A DNA stretch of 57,551 bases, from NCBI GenBank assembly GCA_039184335.1, contig JBCDBD010000023.1, positions 1 through 57,551 of the forward strand, in the 5' to 3' direction. The position numbers and the translations under genes are program-made. Positions 18,284-26,388 of this stretch are shown here, piece after piece (the stretch's first letter is position 1; the number at the start of each line of letters is the position of its first letter). The notes below the pieces were generated by a model. The model saw only the letters and a list, made by a program, of their open reading frames with translations. It was not told the origin of the DNA and ran no database searches. This DNA is from JBCDBD01 sp039184335 (GTDB taxonomy: Bacteria; Bacteroidota; Bacteroidia; Flavobacteriales; Flavobacteriaceae).

Positions 18284-18373
18284 GATTGGTTTGCTTAGCT
18301 ATCTGAAATCTGGTGATATGACTCACAAGATGTCGATTTGTTACAAGAATTATTCAAATATTGTGTTAAAAAA

Positions 18374-19486
18374 CTAGTTAGCCTCTTCTTGTTTATCTAA
18401 GATATTCCAGACTTTGAGCTCGTCAGATTCAGAGATTCCAGACTTTACCTCAACCAAAATGCCATCACTGATTCCAAGTTCGATGTCTTTTCGTTCAAAT
18501 TGTTGTTCCCCAGTGGAAATTTCAACAAAAGGTTGCTTTGTGTCAGCGTCAAACTGGACCAAGGCCTCTTTTATGGCCAAGGTACTATCGGCCCTTGCCA
18601 AAATAATGGAGGCGTTGGCACTTAATCCAGCGCGAATGAAAGTAGTGTCTGCTTTTTTAAGGGTACCCTTGATTTCAAATTGGATGGCACCGTTTTCTTC
18701 TACACCCTTGGGTGCAATGTAATCTAAAACGGCATCAAAAACCTGATCTTCGATGGCCCCAACTGTTATTTCCAAAGGCAGGTCTTCCTTTATTTTGCCC
18801 ACTTCAGATTCATCAACCTTTCCTTCAAAGATCATTTTTTCAACATCGGCAATTGACGCGATTGTTGTGCCTTCATTAAAGTTGTTGCTCTCAATGACCT
18901 GATTCCCCTTTTCAACCGGAACATCCAATACCATACCGCTTACAGTGGAACGGATTAAAGTATTCGCTGCATTGCCATATCCTTTCGTAGTACCTGTTTT
19001 TACGATATCAAAACGTTGCCTAGCGGCTTGATAGGCCTGTCTTGCTTGGTCATAGGCCACCTGTGCCCTTTCTAGATCTGCCTTTGAAATAACACCCTTA
19101 TTAAAAATTTCCAGTTGGCGGTCATAGTTTCTTTTCTGGTCATCGAGGGTTATTTTCGTATCATTGATAGCATTCTGTGCATCGTTCAATGCATTCAAAT
19201 TAGGAACTACCTTAATCTTAGCCAGCAAATCTCCGGTTTTCACGTAATCTCCTCCCTCGACGTACACTTCTTCAATCACACCTGATATGTTCGGCTTGAT
19301 GAGTACTTCTTCCAAAGGAAGGATACTGCCTGTTGCCACGGCTTTCTTGATAATGGTCTGTCTTGTGGCCTTCTCAGTTTCAAATACTATTGGGCTTTCC
19401 GCATCCTTTTTGTAGAGATAGTACATAGCACTACTAAAAGCAAGGATGATGATAGCCAGAATTGCGATTGTCACCGATTTTTTCAT
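18374..19486 (-). CDS. MacA/HlyD-type periplasmic adaptor protein (copy 1)
   Basis: A 370-residue adaptor with an N-terminal membrane helix (VTIAILAIIILAFSSAMYYLY), lipoyl halves (LIKPNISGVIEEVYVEGG and SGMVLDVPVEKGNQV), a helical hairpin (about 90-160) and C-terminal barrel domains. It shares strings such as NNFNEGTTIASIAD, MIFEGKVDE and IAPKGVEE with the adaptor at 13919-15055, so the two arose by duplication. It follows the first permease pair with 21 bases between. It should bridge those permeases to the TolC protein encoded downstream. Confidence 0.92.
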   Translation of the reverse strand: MKKSVTIAILAIIILAFSSAMYYLYKKDAESPIVFETEKATRQTIIKKAVATGSILPLEEVLIKPNISGVIEEVYVEGGDYVKTGDLLAKIKVVPNLNALNDAQNAINDTKITLDDQKRNYDRQLEIFNKGVISKADLERAQVAYDQARQAYQAARQRFDIVKTGTTKGYGNAANTLIRSTVSGMVLDVPVEKGNQVIESNNFNEGTTIASIADVEKMIFEGKVDESEVGKIKEDLPLEITVGAIEDQVFDAVLDYIAPKGVEENGAIQFEIKGTLKKADTTFIRAGLSANASIILARADSTLAIKEALVQFDADTKQPFVEISTGEQQFERKDIELGISDGILVEVKSGISESDELKVWNILDKQEEAN

Positions 19487-19507
19487 CTTATTCTATTTTT
19501 GATTGAT

Positions 19508-20767
19508 TTATTCGTTTCTCAATGCCTCAATAGGTCGTACTCGAATGGCGCTTTGGGCTGGAATGAAACCAGCCAACAATCCGGAAAATATCAGTAACAA
19601 CAATGCTGTTGTCACTACACCGACACTTACACTCGGATTGATAAACATATCCACCGGGCCAACATTGTCCAATAGGGTATTGATTCCATATATGAGCAAT
19701 GCACCAAAGGTAATGCCTGCCATGCCCGATACCGATGTCAGAAAGATGGATTCCAATAACACTTGCTTTCTTATTGACCAAGGTGACTCTCCCAAGGCCC
19801 TACGTATTCCCATTTCCTTGGTACGTTCCTTTACTACGATGAGCATAATATTGCTGACCCCAATGATTCCTGATATGAGGACAAAGGTACCTACTATTAT
19901 GGCAATCCATCGCATTCCCGCAAACAGGCTTTGTACACGGTTAAATTGTTCGTACAAATCAAAATAGCCAATGGCCCTTGTATCTTCAGGATGTACTTTA
20001 TGTTTTTTTTTCATCACATTCACTATCCTGTCCTTAAGTTCAGAGATAGAACTCCCGTCAATAGCCGTTATCGCCATCCATCCAACTTCCTCTCCTCTAT
20101 TGAAGGCTTGGGAGAATGCGGTAAAAGGAACGTAAATCTCTTTTTGATCCCCTATATCATTATCGTTGTCAGTCTTTTTATATGTGCCAATCACCAAGAA
20201 GTTCACCCCCTGTATTTTGATGTATGTACCTATTACCTCTTCTCCCCTATGATACAGTTCGTTTCTAACCCCCTGACCGATTATGGCTACTTTTCGTCTT
20301 TCATAAATGTCATTATAGTTGACAAACCTGCCAGAGGTTATTTTCATGGGTTCTTGGTTGATGATTTCAGGATAATCGCCATAGACATCAAATGCCCCCG
20401 TTTTTAAACCCCTAACGACATTATTGCCGCCAGAACTGAATCCTCCCAATTGGTTTCTGGGTGATATAAAACGCAAATTCGGTACATTATCCCTTATTAA
20501 TTGAACATCTTCCCTTTCAAATTCAAACCTTCGGTTTTTTGGCAATCCTTCATGGGCCTTTGTAGTACGGCGTGTCCACATGAACATCGTATTTGTGGCT
20601 ATATCACCAAAATCCTTTCTTATTCCGTTTTCCAGACCTTTTCCTGCGGCGAGCAATAATAGTAAAATAAAAATACCCCAAAACACTCCAAATGCAGTTA
20701 GGACCGTTCTGAACCAATTGGTGGTCAAAACTTCCAATATTTCCTTCCAACGATCTCTGTCAAACAT
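19508..20767 (-). CDS. MacB-like ABC transporter permease (FtsX domain), copy 2
   Basis: A 419-residue MacB-type permease. The N-terminal helix is at about 20-42, the periplasmic domain at about 45-270, and three C-terminal helices follow. The coupling segment is VKERTKEMGIRRALGESPWSI and the end is QSAIRVRPIEALRNE. It is separated from the first permease by 5 bases and from the adaptor by 21, so the three are one transcript. A probable heterodimer partner is the permease at 20773-22017. Confidence 0.92.
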   Translation of the reverse strand: MFDRDRWKEILEVLTTNWFRTVLTAFGVFWGIFILLLLLAAGKGLENGIRKDFGDIATNTMFMWTRRTTKAHEGLPKNRRFEFEREDVQLIRDNVPNLRFISPRNQLGGFSSGGNNVVRGLKTGAFDVYGDYPEIINQEPMKITSGRFVNYNDIYERRKVAIIGQGVRNELYHRGEEVIGTYIKIQGVNFLVIGTYKKTDNDNDIGDQKEIYVPFTAFSQAFNRGEEVGWMAITAIDGSSISELKDRIVNVMKKKHKVHPEDTRAIGYFDLYEQFNRVQSLFAGMRWIAIIVGTFVLISGIIGVSNIMLIVVKERTKEMGIRRALGESPWSIRKQVLLESIFLTSVSGMAGITFGALLIYGINTLLDNVGPVDMFINPSVSVGVVTTALLLLIFSGLLAGFIPAQSAIRVRPIEALRNE

Positions 20768-20772
20768 TTTTG

Positions 20773-22017
20773 TTACTCGTCTCTTAACGCGGTGATCACC
20801 TTAATTTTTGCGGCTCTCCAAGCTGGAAAAAAACCCGCAATAGTTCCTGAAAAAATCAACAATAAAACAGTGGCTACGGCCACTTTTAAATCTACAGATG
20901 GATTGAGCACATAGTCAATCTCAACATGTGGTCCTACAAACTCCAGTAAAAGCATACTCAATATCAATCCTCCAAAACCGGATATTGCCGTTACGAAAAT
21001 GGCCTCATGCAATATCATTCCAATAATACCCCATGGTTTGGCCCCCAATGCCTTTCGAATGCCAATTTCCCTGGTTCGCTCTTTAACAACGATCAACATA
21101 ATGTTGCTCACCCCGACCACCCCAGCGATGATGGTACATACCCCTACAAACCAGAAAAACAATTTTATGTTTCCGGTGAGACCATAGTATCTTTTAGCCT
21201 GTTCCAGGGCATTTCCGAATTCAATGGCAGAGGTATCTTCTGGTGAAACCTGATGTTCTTTAAATAAGTATGTCTTAAGATTGTTTTCAAAAGCCACCGA
21301 AGTGGCAACCGCCTGTTCAAAATTTTCCATTCTTGGAATGGTATATTCCAAGCTATTGATCCTATCGCCCCCATTCAAAACGAGTTGGGCCGTGGTATTG
21401 GGCATTATCACACGTTCCTCTTCTTGATGAACCATTTCGCTGAATACCCCAACTATTTTAAACCGAATGCCAGATATTTCCAAGAACTCGCCAATTGGGC
21501 TCTCTACCTCTTTGAAAACATCATTCTTGATTTTGTTACCAATTACAACAACCTTGTTGTATGATTTTTCGTCGGAATAATTGATATACCTTCCCTCAAC
21601 CATTTTTATGTTCTCAACAAACTGAAAATCCGGATTTGCACCAAACAAGTCATAGGCCAATGACTCTGAACCATAGTTTACCGTCGCGTCACGAATATAA
21701 ATTCTCGCAGTGCCGTACTCAATAAACGCTTTGTTATTGGTTTCGATTGTCTCAAAATTATCATTGATAAATCGAATTCTTCGGCCAGGATTCAGTCCAT
21801 TATATTCTACAGAAGTAACTCCAGGCCATGCAGAGACCTTGGTGGCAGCATCTTCTTGAAATTCACGTTCTATGCCATTCTGCATACCATTGCCAAAACC
21901 CAACAATACGACTAATATGAAGATACCTGACGCAACTGAAAGCCCTGTGAGAAATGTGCGCAATTTGTTCTTTCGGATGGTGTCAAATATTTCTTGCCAT
22001 CTTTCAATATCGAACAT
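20773..22017 (-). CDS. MacB-like ABC transporter permease (FtsX domain), copy 1
   Basis: A 414-residue permease, first gene of the export operon on the minus strand. The domain plan is the same as in the other three copies, with coupling motif VKERTREIGIRKALGAKPWGI and end WRAAKIKVITALRDE. Its periplasmic part is distinct in sequence from the others. The 116 bases upstream hold no full TAnnTTTG match that I could see, so the promoter of this operon is undefined. Confidence 0.92.
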   Translation of the reverse strand: MFDIERWQEIFDTIRKNKLRTFLTGLSVASGIFILVVLLGFGNGMQNGIEREFQEDAATKVSAWPGVTSVEYNGLNPGRRIRFINDNFETIETNNKAFIEYGTARIYIRDATVNYGSESLAYDLFGANPDFQFVENIKMVEGRYINYSDEKSYNKVVVIGNKIKNDVFKEVESPIGEFLEISGIRFKIVGVFSEMVHQEEERVIMPNTTAQLVLNGGDRINSLEYTIPRMENFEQAVATSVAFENNLKTYLFKEHQVSPEDTSAIEFGNALEQAKRYYGLTGNIKLFFWFVGVCTIIAGVVGVSNIMLIVVKERTREIGIRKALGAKPWGIIGMILHEAIFVTAISGFGGLILSMLLLEFVGPHVEIDYVLNPSVDLKVAVATVLLLIFSGTIAGFFPAWRAAKIKVITALRDE

Positions 22018-22133
22018 AGTGGTTGGTGTTTGATGATTGATGAAATACGCGAACGTACATCCAATAGGACTGCTTGCAGATTATATTGTTACACTTTGCG
22101 GTTAAAAAAAATGTTAAATTTTAAGAACCATAT

Positions 22134-22352
22134 TTAATTGCGCAACTTTCGGTAAGCAAAATAAAAAAGTGCTGCTACCAAAATATAGGGTATGGCCATC
22201 AAGTATACAATACCATTATTGATACCCTCTGCAGTACTGCCATCTGCTTCACTCTCGACAACTGCCCTGCACATGGCACATTGCGCATCCAATAGCTGCG
22301 GAGCTATCAGCAGTACAATAACAATCGTAAAAAATCGCACTTTTATTGGCAT
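22134..22352 (-). CDS. Small CxxC membrane protein of the cytochrome oxidase locus
   Basis: A 72-residue protein. An N-terminal hydrophobic segment (FFTIVIVLLIAPQLL) resembles a signal peptide or anchor and is followed by QCAMCRAVVES, a single CxxC pair. A C-terminal membrane helix (YLMAIPYILVAALFYFAYR) closes the protein. It lies 1 base after the DUF420 gene in the same direction. I do not know a proven function; the CxxC placement just outside a membrane, next to SCO, suggests metal or redox handling for oxidase assembly. Confidence 0.7.
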   Translation of the reverse strand: MPIKVRFFTIVIVLLIAPQLLDAQCAMCRAVVESEADGSTAEGINNGIVYLMAIPYILVAALFYFAYRKLRN

Positions 22353-22353
22353 A

Positions 22354-22890
22354 TCAATAGGGATAGTAAGGGGATATCATGAGGTATACCACGACTCCCG
22401 TAATTGCCACATAAAGCCAAAGCGGAAAAGTATATTTGGCCCATTTTCGATGCCCGACAACATCGTTGAGATAGCCTTTTGCATAGGTACGCAATACCAA
22501 GGGAACAACCGCAATTGAAAGTATAATGTGGGTAATCAAAATAAAGTAATACAGGTATTGCATTATGCCTTCACCACCGTATGTTGTGCTTTCTGAAGTC
22601 ATATGGTATGCCACGTACATCACCAAAAACAACAATGACAGTAGAATACATATGGTCATGGTTCTTTGGTGCCACACTCTTTTGCCATTTTTAATGGCCC
22701 ATACAGCAAAAACAAGCAAGACCGCTGTCAAACCATTAACAGTTGCATAAATCGGTGGCAAAAAGGCCAATGGCTTCGCGTTCGGAATCTTATAGCCAAA
22801 CAATACAGCAACAACTACTGGTATTGCAATCGACACCATGGTTATCCACCTATTGAATTTTTTTTCACGTATTGAAATTTCTTTTATCAT
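22354..22890 (-). CDS. DUF420 domain membrane protein
   Basis: A 178-residue integral membrane protein of the DUF420 family with about five helices (around 15-32, 43-62, 76-95, 115-135, 150-172). The family is regularly encoded with cytochrome c oxidase assembly genes. It contains conserved histidines in membrane-near positions (AYHMTSES, ITHIILS, HRKWAKYT), which could bind heme or metal; that is inference. Its start overlaps the end of the SCO gene by 4 bases. Confidence 0.88.
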   Translation of the reverse strand: MIKEISIREKKFNRWITMVSIAIPVVVAVLFGYKIPNAKPLAFLPPIYATVNGLTAVLLVFAVWAIKNGKRVWHQRTMTICILLSLLFLVMYVAYHMTSESTTYGGEGIMQYLYYFILITHIILSIAVVPLVLRTYAKGYLNDVVGHRKWAKYTFPLWLYVAITGVVVYLMISPYYPY

Positions 22891-23633
22891 TTCTCGGTCA
22901 ATAATTTTTTGATATCTTCTTTCAGTATGGTCATTTGCTGCACTTCACCTTCTTTGTTCATGACCTGTTCTTCGGTAATGGCACCCCTGTAGTAAATGAT
23001 TGGGTTTCCGTTTTCATCTTCGCGAGAGCGAATGAACCCATTTTTGTCTATCAATGCAAACATTCCAGAATGTTCAAAGCCACCGGGAGCATCCTCGACC
23101 TCATTGGCCAGCATATAAAAACCTTCTTGTGCCAATCTATAAATGTCGTCTTGTGTGCCCGTCAATAAATGCCAATCGATATCGGTTATGCCATATCGCT
23201 CTGCATATTTCCTTAAAATTTCAGGGGTGTCATACCGGGGGTTGATCGTAAATGAGGCCACCCCAAAATCTTCAAATTCCTTAAAAGTCTCTTGTAGCTC
23301 CACTAAATTCCCGGTCATCACTGGACATATGGTGGGACAGGTCGTAAAAAAAAAGTCCACAACATATACCTTGCCCAGATAGTCCTTATTGGATATCAAT
23401 AGGCTGTCTTGATTCAAAAATGAAAACTGGGGCATTTTTCTTTTTTGTCCGTTACCGATTACATAGCCTACATCATTTTGCAAGAAAGCAGCACTCATTC
23501 GATCTGCTTGGACCACAGAATTGCTTTTTAAACGATTTACTATTTTCGGAAGGAATATGATCCCGAAAACCAAAATAATCGCTGACACCCAAACGTAGGT
23601 GTACTTTTTTTTATTGGTTGCTCCTGTCGGCAT
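22887..23633 (-). CDS. SCO family copper chaperone / thiol protein
   Basis: A 248-residue membrane-anchored SCO1/SenC/PrrC protein with one N-terminal helix (about 11-30). The thioredoxin fold holds the copper-binding CPTIC motif (Cys 99 and 103) and the distal ligand His 188 (FEHSGMFALID). SCO proteins deliver copper to the CuA site of cytochrome oxidase subunit II or keep its thiols reduced. The start lies inside the 3' end of the preceding gene (23-base overlap), so the two are coupled. All key residues are present. Confidence 0.95.
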   Translation of the reverse strand: MPTGATNKKKYTYVWVSAIILVFGIIFLPKIVNRLKSNSVVQADRMSAAFLQNDVGYVIGNGQKRKMPQFSFLNQDSLLISNKDYLGKVYVVDFFFTTCPTICPVMTGNLVELQETFKEFEDFGVASFTINPRYDTPEILRKYAERYGITDIDWHLLTGTQDDIYRLAQEGFYMLANEVEDAPGGFEHSGMFALIDKNGFIRSREDENGNPIIYYRGAITEEQVMNKEGEVQQMTILKEDIKKLLTEK

Positions 23634-24246
23634 TGTTCTTTTTTAACGCAAGGCGGTACTCTGCAAGAATGATCTTCACGTCATCTTCCATTTTATTGTT
23701 CAAATCGGCTACCGACGAAGTGTTGAACCCAAATTTTAACCCTTCGTCCACATCGTCATTTCGCCCCCTGAGATTCCTTTCCTTATCCACAATGAAAACA
23801 TAGGGAGTAAAAAGGGTACCATCTAGGCTTTCATTGGTGCCAAGACCTGCAAAGAAAGTTTTGATCTGTGCTTCTGTACCAAAGGCGAAATTCCAATTTT
23901 CAGTGCCAGAAAGTGTTCCTAATTCCTTCTTGAGCGCGTTTACTTTTTCTTCTGTTCCAGAGGGTACGACCATCAGCACTTGAAAATCATTGAATCCATC
24001 AAATCGCTTGTATATTTTCTGGTTCAGGTTAAAGGCATTTCCTTTTCTTTGATCCACATTCCAGCCTAAAAATCCCAATATGGTGATTTTATCGTTTAAG
24101 GAGACCTTGCTGTCGAGCTCCCCGATATCTGGAACATCTTGTGTCAGAACGGGCAGTTTTCCAAAATTGTTTACTCCTGAGGCAAAAAACAAATAGGCCA
24201 CTAAGGGAAGGACAAACAGAACAACTAAAACAACTGTTTTTTTCAT
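23611..24246 (-). CDS. Membrane-anchored thioredoxin-like protein without cysteines
   Basis: From the ATG at 24246 the protein has 211 residues (an ATG at 24258 adds four). It starts with an N-terminal anchor (VVLVVLFVLPLVAYLFFASG). The rest resembles a thioredoxin or SCO fold: ITILGFLGWNVD, where a catalytic strand would be, and FTPYVFIVDKERNLRGR, as in the strand that follows the cis-proline. There is no cysteine at all in the protein, so it cannot be a thiol redox enzyme or bind copper as SCO does. It overlaps the SCO gene. A structural role in assembling the oxidase is the best guess. Confidence 0.7.
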   Translation of the reverse strand: MKKTVVLVVLFVLPLVAYLFFASGVNNFGKLPVLTQDVPDIGELDSKVSLNDKITILGFLGWNVDQRKGNAFNLNQKIYKRFDGFNDFQVLMVVPSGTEEKVNALKKELGTLSGTENWNFAFGTEAQIKTFFAGLGTNESLDGTLFTPYVFIVDKERNLRGRNDDVDEGLKFGFNTSSVADLNNKMEDDVKIILAEYRLALKKNNADRSNQ

Positions 24247-24263
24247 GTGCAGGTTCACTCGAA

Positions 24264-24297
24264 CAAAAATAAAAAAGACGGTACTTTTACCGTCTTT
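24264..24297 (-). terminator. Intra-operon terminator after oxidase subunit IV
   Basis: A perfect 10-bp stem (24274-24283 with 24288-24297) and a 4-base loop precede a T-rich run on the minus strand. It lies between subunit IV and the thioredoxin-like gene, so it probably ends or attenuates the ctaB-cox transcript. Confidence 0.75.
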
Positions 24298-24316
24298 CTA
24301 GTCTGTTAGTACTTTC

Positions 24317-24700
24317 TTAAAAGTTCCAAGAAAGGAAACCATCTTTGAAGACGTTATAGATATAATCTGCCTCATAAAGCAGAATAAAGATCAAATAACA
24401 CACCAAGAATATCGGTGTCCAAACTATGGCCCTTCGCAACGAACTTTTCTCATCACGCAGGTGCATGAAATCCCAAGCGATATAATATGCTTTGACCAGG
24501 GTCAAAATAATGAATATCCAGTTGAGCAACTTCATTCCGATGAAATAGTTCTTGGTGAGAAACTCAGGTTTTGTGATACCCAGACCAACTTCAATAGCGG
24601 TCACAACGGAAAGAAAAATAAGAACACCCCATATTTTCTGGGTATTGGATCTAAATTTTAGAAGTCCTCTAAAAATTTCTAATTTATGATCGTGCGCCAT
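24317..24700 (-). CDS. Cytochrome c oxidase subunit IV
   Basis: A 127-residue membrane protein with three predicted helices: about 23-43, 54-75 (MKLLNWIFIILTLVKAYYIAWDF, shortened here) and 90-112. It belongs to the prokaryotic subunit IV family and has its MHLRDEKSSLRRAI loop. Subunit IV stabilises the oxidase complex in the inner membrane. It follows the first subunit III gene by 15 bases and precedes the terminator. Confidence 0.9.
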   Translation of the reverse strand: MAHDHKLEIFRGLLKFRSNTQKIWGVLIFLSVVTAIEVGLGITKPEFLTKNYFIGMKLLNWIFIILTLVKAYYIAWDFMHLRDEKSSLRRAIVWTPIFLVCYLIFILLYEADYIYNVFKDGFLSWNF

Positions 24701-24715
24701 GATATCAAATTAATT

Positions 24716-25690
24716 TTAAACCAAATAGAAGAATGTGAATACAAAGACCCATACCAAGTCTACAAAGTGCCAATAGAGCCCCACTTTTTCCACCATCTCA
24801 TAATGACCCCTTTTCTCATAAGTACCTAAAATCACATTAAAGAATATAATGATGTTGATGACTACCCCTGAAAAGACGTGAAATCCGTGGAATCCGGTGA
24901 TGAAGAAGAAAAAATCAGCAAATAAGCGACTGCCATACTCATTCCGAACTAAATTCGCCCCTTCCACAACGCGAACCGCATCATTCAGTCTTGCCAAAGA
25001 TTCTTCTCTGTTCAACAGTGTTTTCTCACCTTCTTCGTTAATTGTTTCGGTACGAATCAACATATTGGGACTGGCCTTAAAGCCTTCGATCACTTCATTT
25101 AAGGAATATGAGGTCTGATACCCTTCCCCGACATACCAAATACCGTTTCTTCTTTCATGCTTCACCCTATCTTCAGGCAATGTTTTTGAAAAATCGACCA
25201 AAGCTGCCCGCTCCCCTGTATCAGCCTTTACAAATTGCAATATTCGACCTCCTTTTGTTTCCAAGGCCCCGAAATCACCTTTAATGAACGTAGCCCATTC
25301 CCAAGCTTGGGAACCTACGAAGATTGCACCACCTATAACAGTCAAGAACATATAAAGGATTACCTTTTTTTGCATCATACGATGACCGGCATCGACGGCA
25401 AGTACCATGGTTACCGAAGACATGATCAAAATAAAGGTCATGAACGCAACATAATACATCGGAAAGTTTCCATGGAAAAATGGAACGTGGGTGAATACCT
25501 CATCAGCTATGGGCCAAGTTTCAATAAACTTAAACCTTGAAAAACCATAGGCTACTAGAAAACCGGAAAAGGTCAAGGCATCTGAAACAATGAAAAACCA
25601 CATCATCAGCTTTCCATAGCTTGCCCCCAAGGGCTGGTTGCCCCCACCCCAAACGTTGTCTTCAGTATCCGTCGTAACCATTGTATCCAT
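24716..25690 (-). CDS. Cytochrome c oxidase subunit III with a large hydrophilic insert
   Basis: A 324-residue heme-copper oxidase subunit III. Membrane helices lie at about 27-50, 78-98, 109-128, 258-288 and 300-322. Between the third and fourth lies a hydrophilic segment (about 132-252) with charged repeats (NEEGEKTLLNREESLARL). Typical subunits III have only short loops there. Conserved residues include WEWATF before the insert and GFHGFHVFSG after it. The ending is HFVDLVWVFVFTFFYLV. It is 95 bases downstream of the second subunit III gene, which lies ahead in transcription. Confidence 0.92.
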   Translation of the reverse strand: MDTMVTTDTEDNVWGGGNQPLGASYGKLMMWFFIVSDALTFSGFLVAYGFSRFKFIETWPIADEVFTHVPFFHGNFPMYYVAFMTFILIMSSVTMVLAVDAGHRMMQKKVILYMFLTVIGGAIFVGSQAWEWATFIKGDFGALETKGGRILQFVKADTGERAALVDFSKTLPEDRVKHERRNGIWYVGEGYQTSYSLNEVIEGFKASPNMLIRTETINEEGEKTLLNREESLARLNDAVRVVEGANLVRNEYGSRLFADFFFFITGFHGFHVFSGVVINIIIFFNVILGTYEKRGHYEMVEKVGLYWHFVDLVWVFVFTFFYLV

Positions 25691-25785
25691 AAAATACCAT
25701 TATTTTAGTAAAACTTTCACAAATTTACATCTTTTACGCTATTCGTAAAGCTAAAGTCAGTTGAAAAACTGCATGTCAATTCGAT

Positions 25786-26388
25786 TTATTTTACGAAGTA
25801 CATGAACAAAATCAGATAGACCCAAAGGATATCCAAAAAATGCCAAAACGTCGCTCCCAGTCCAAGTCCTAACATATTGGTCGACGTATATCGCATTCGC
25901 AGTTGTTGCACAATAACCACCAAAAGTGATATCAGGCCTGCCAGTACATGCAAAAGATGGACAAAGGCAATCAGAAATACATATGATATCTTGATATTGC
26001 TCGTCGGGCCCGTAAAATAATATCCACTTTCGAGCATTTGGGAAAATCCGAGAAACTGAACCATAATGAAAACAATCCCTAATGCCAAAGTCAAGAACAG
26101 CCAGAGCGTTGCCTGTTTTTGATTGTCTTTATTTACGCTGCGTTTGGCCATAACATAGGTCAGGCTACTTACTATAATGATTGCCGTACTAACAAAAAAA
26201 GCTTGCGGCAACTCAATATTACCCAGCCAATCTTTACGCTTACTGCTGACGATGTAGGCACTCGTCCAACCGGCGAAGCCCATAATCAAACTGCCAATGC
26301 CAAACCAGAGCATCATTTTTTTTGCCCGCTCTTTTTTCTCCCTTTCTGTACCTTGGGTTAAATCCATATGCTCAAATAAACTTATCAA
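25786..26388 (-). CDS. Heme-copper oxidase subunit III (short form)
   Basis: A 200-residue subunit III-like protein with five membrane helices, no large insert, and the family ending HFLDILWVYLILFMYFV. The FVHLLHVLAGL motif near 135-147 is the counterpart of the HGFHVFSG motif in the neighbouring gene. Two successive subunit III genes are known from Bacteroidota oxidase loci, where the pair likely forms part of one complex. Its start overlaps the end of ctaB by 17 bases. Confidence 0.9.
   Translation of the reverse strand: MISLFEHMDLTQGTEREKKERAKKMMLWFGIGSLIMGFAGWTSAYIVSSKRKDWLGNIELPQAFFVSTAIIIVSSLTYVMAKRSVNKDNQKQATLWLFLTLALGIVFIMVQFLGFSQMLESGYYFTGPTSNIKISYVFLIAFVHLLHVLAGLISLLVVIVQQLRMRYTSTNMLGLGLGATFWHFLDILWVYLILFMYFVK

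Noticed and set aside
18284..18373. Possible promoter in the 90-base gap before the ABC ATPase
   Set aside because: Only near-matches to TAnnTTTG; no full element with a -33 partner.
22018..22133. Rho-independent terminator after the small CxxC gene
   Set aside because: There is a T run on the minus strand, but the AT-rich stem before it is too weak to claim.
24264..24271. TATTTTTG -7-like element before the thioredoxin-like gene
   Set aside because: No TTG at the right distance; it overlaps the T-run of a terminator, so the match is likely by chance.
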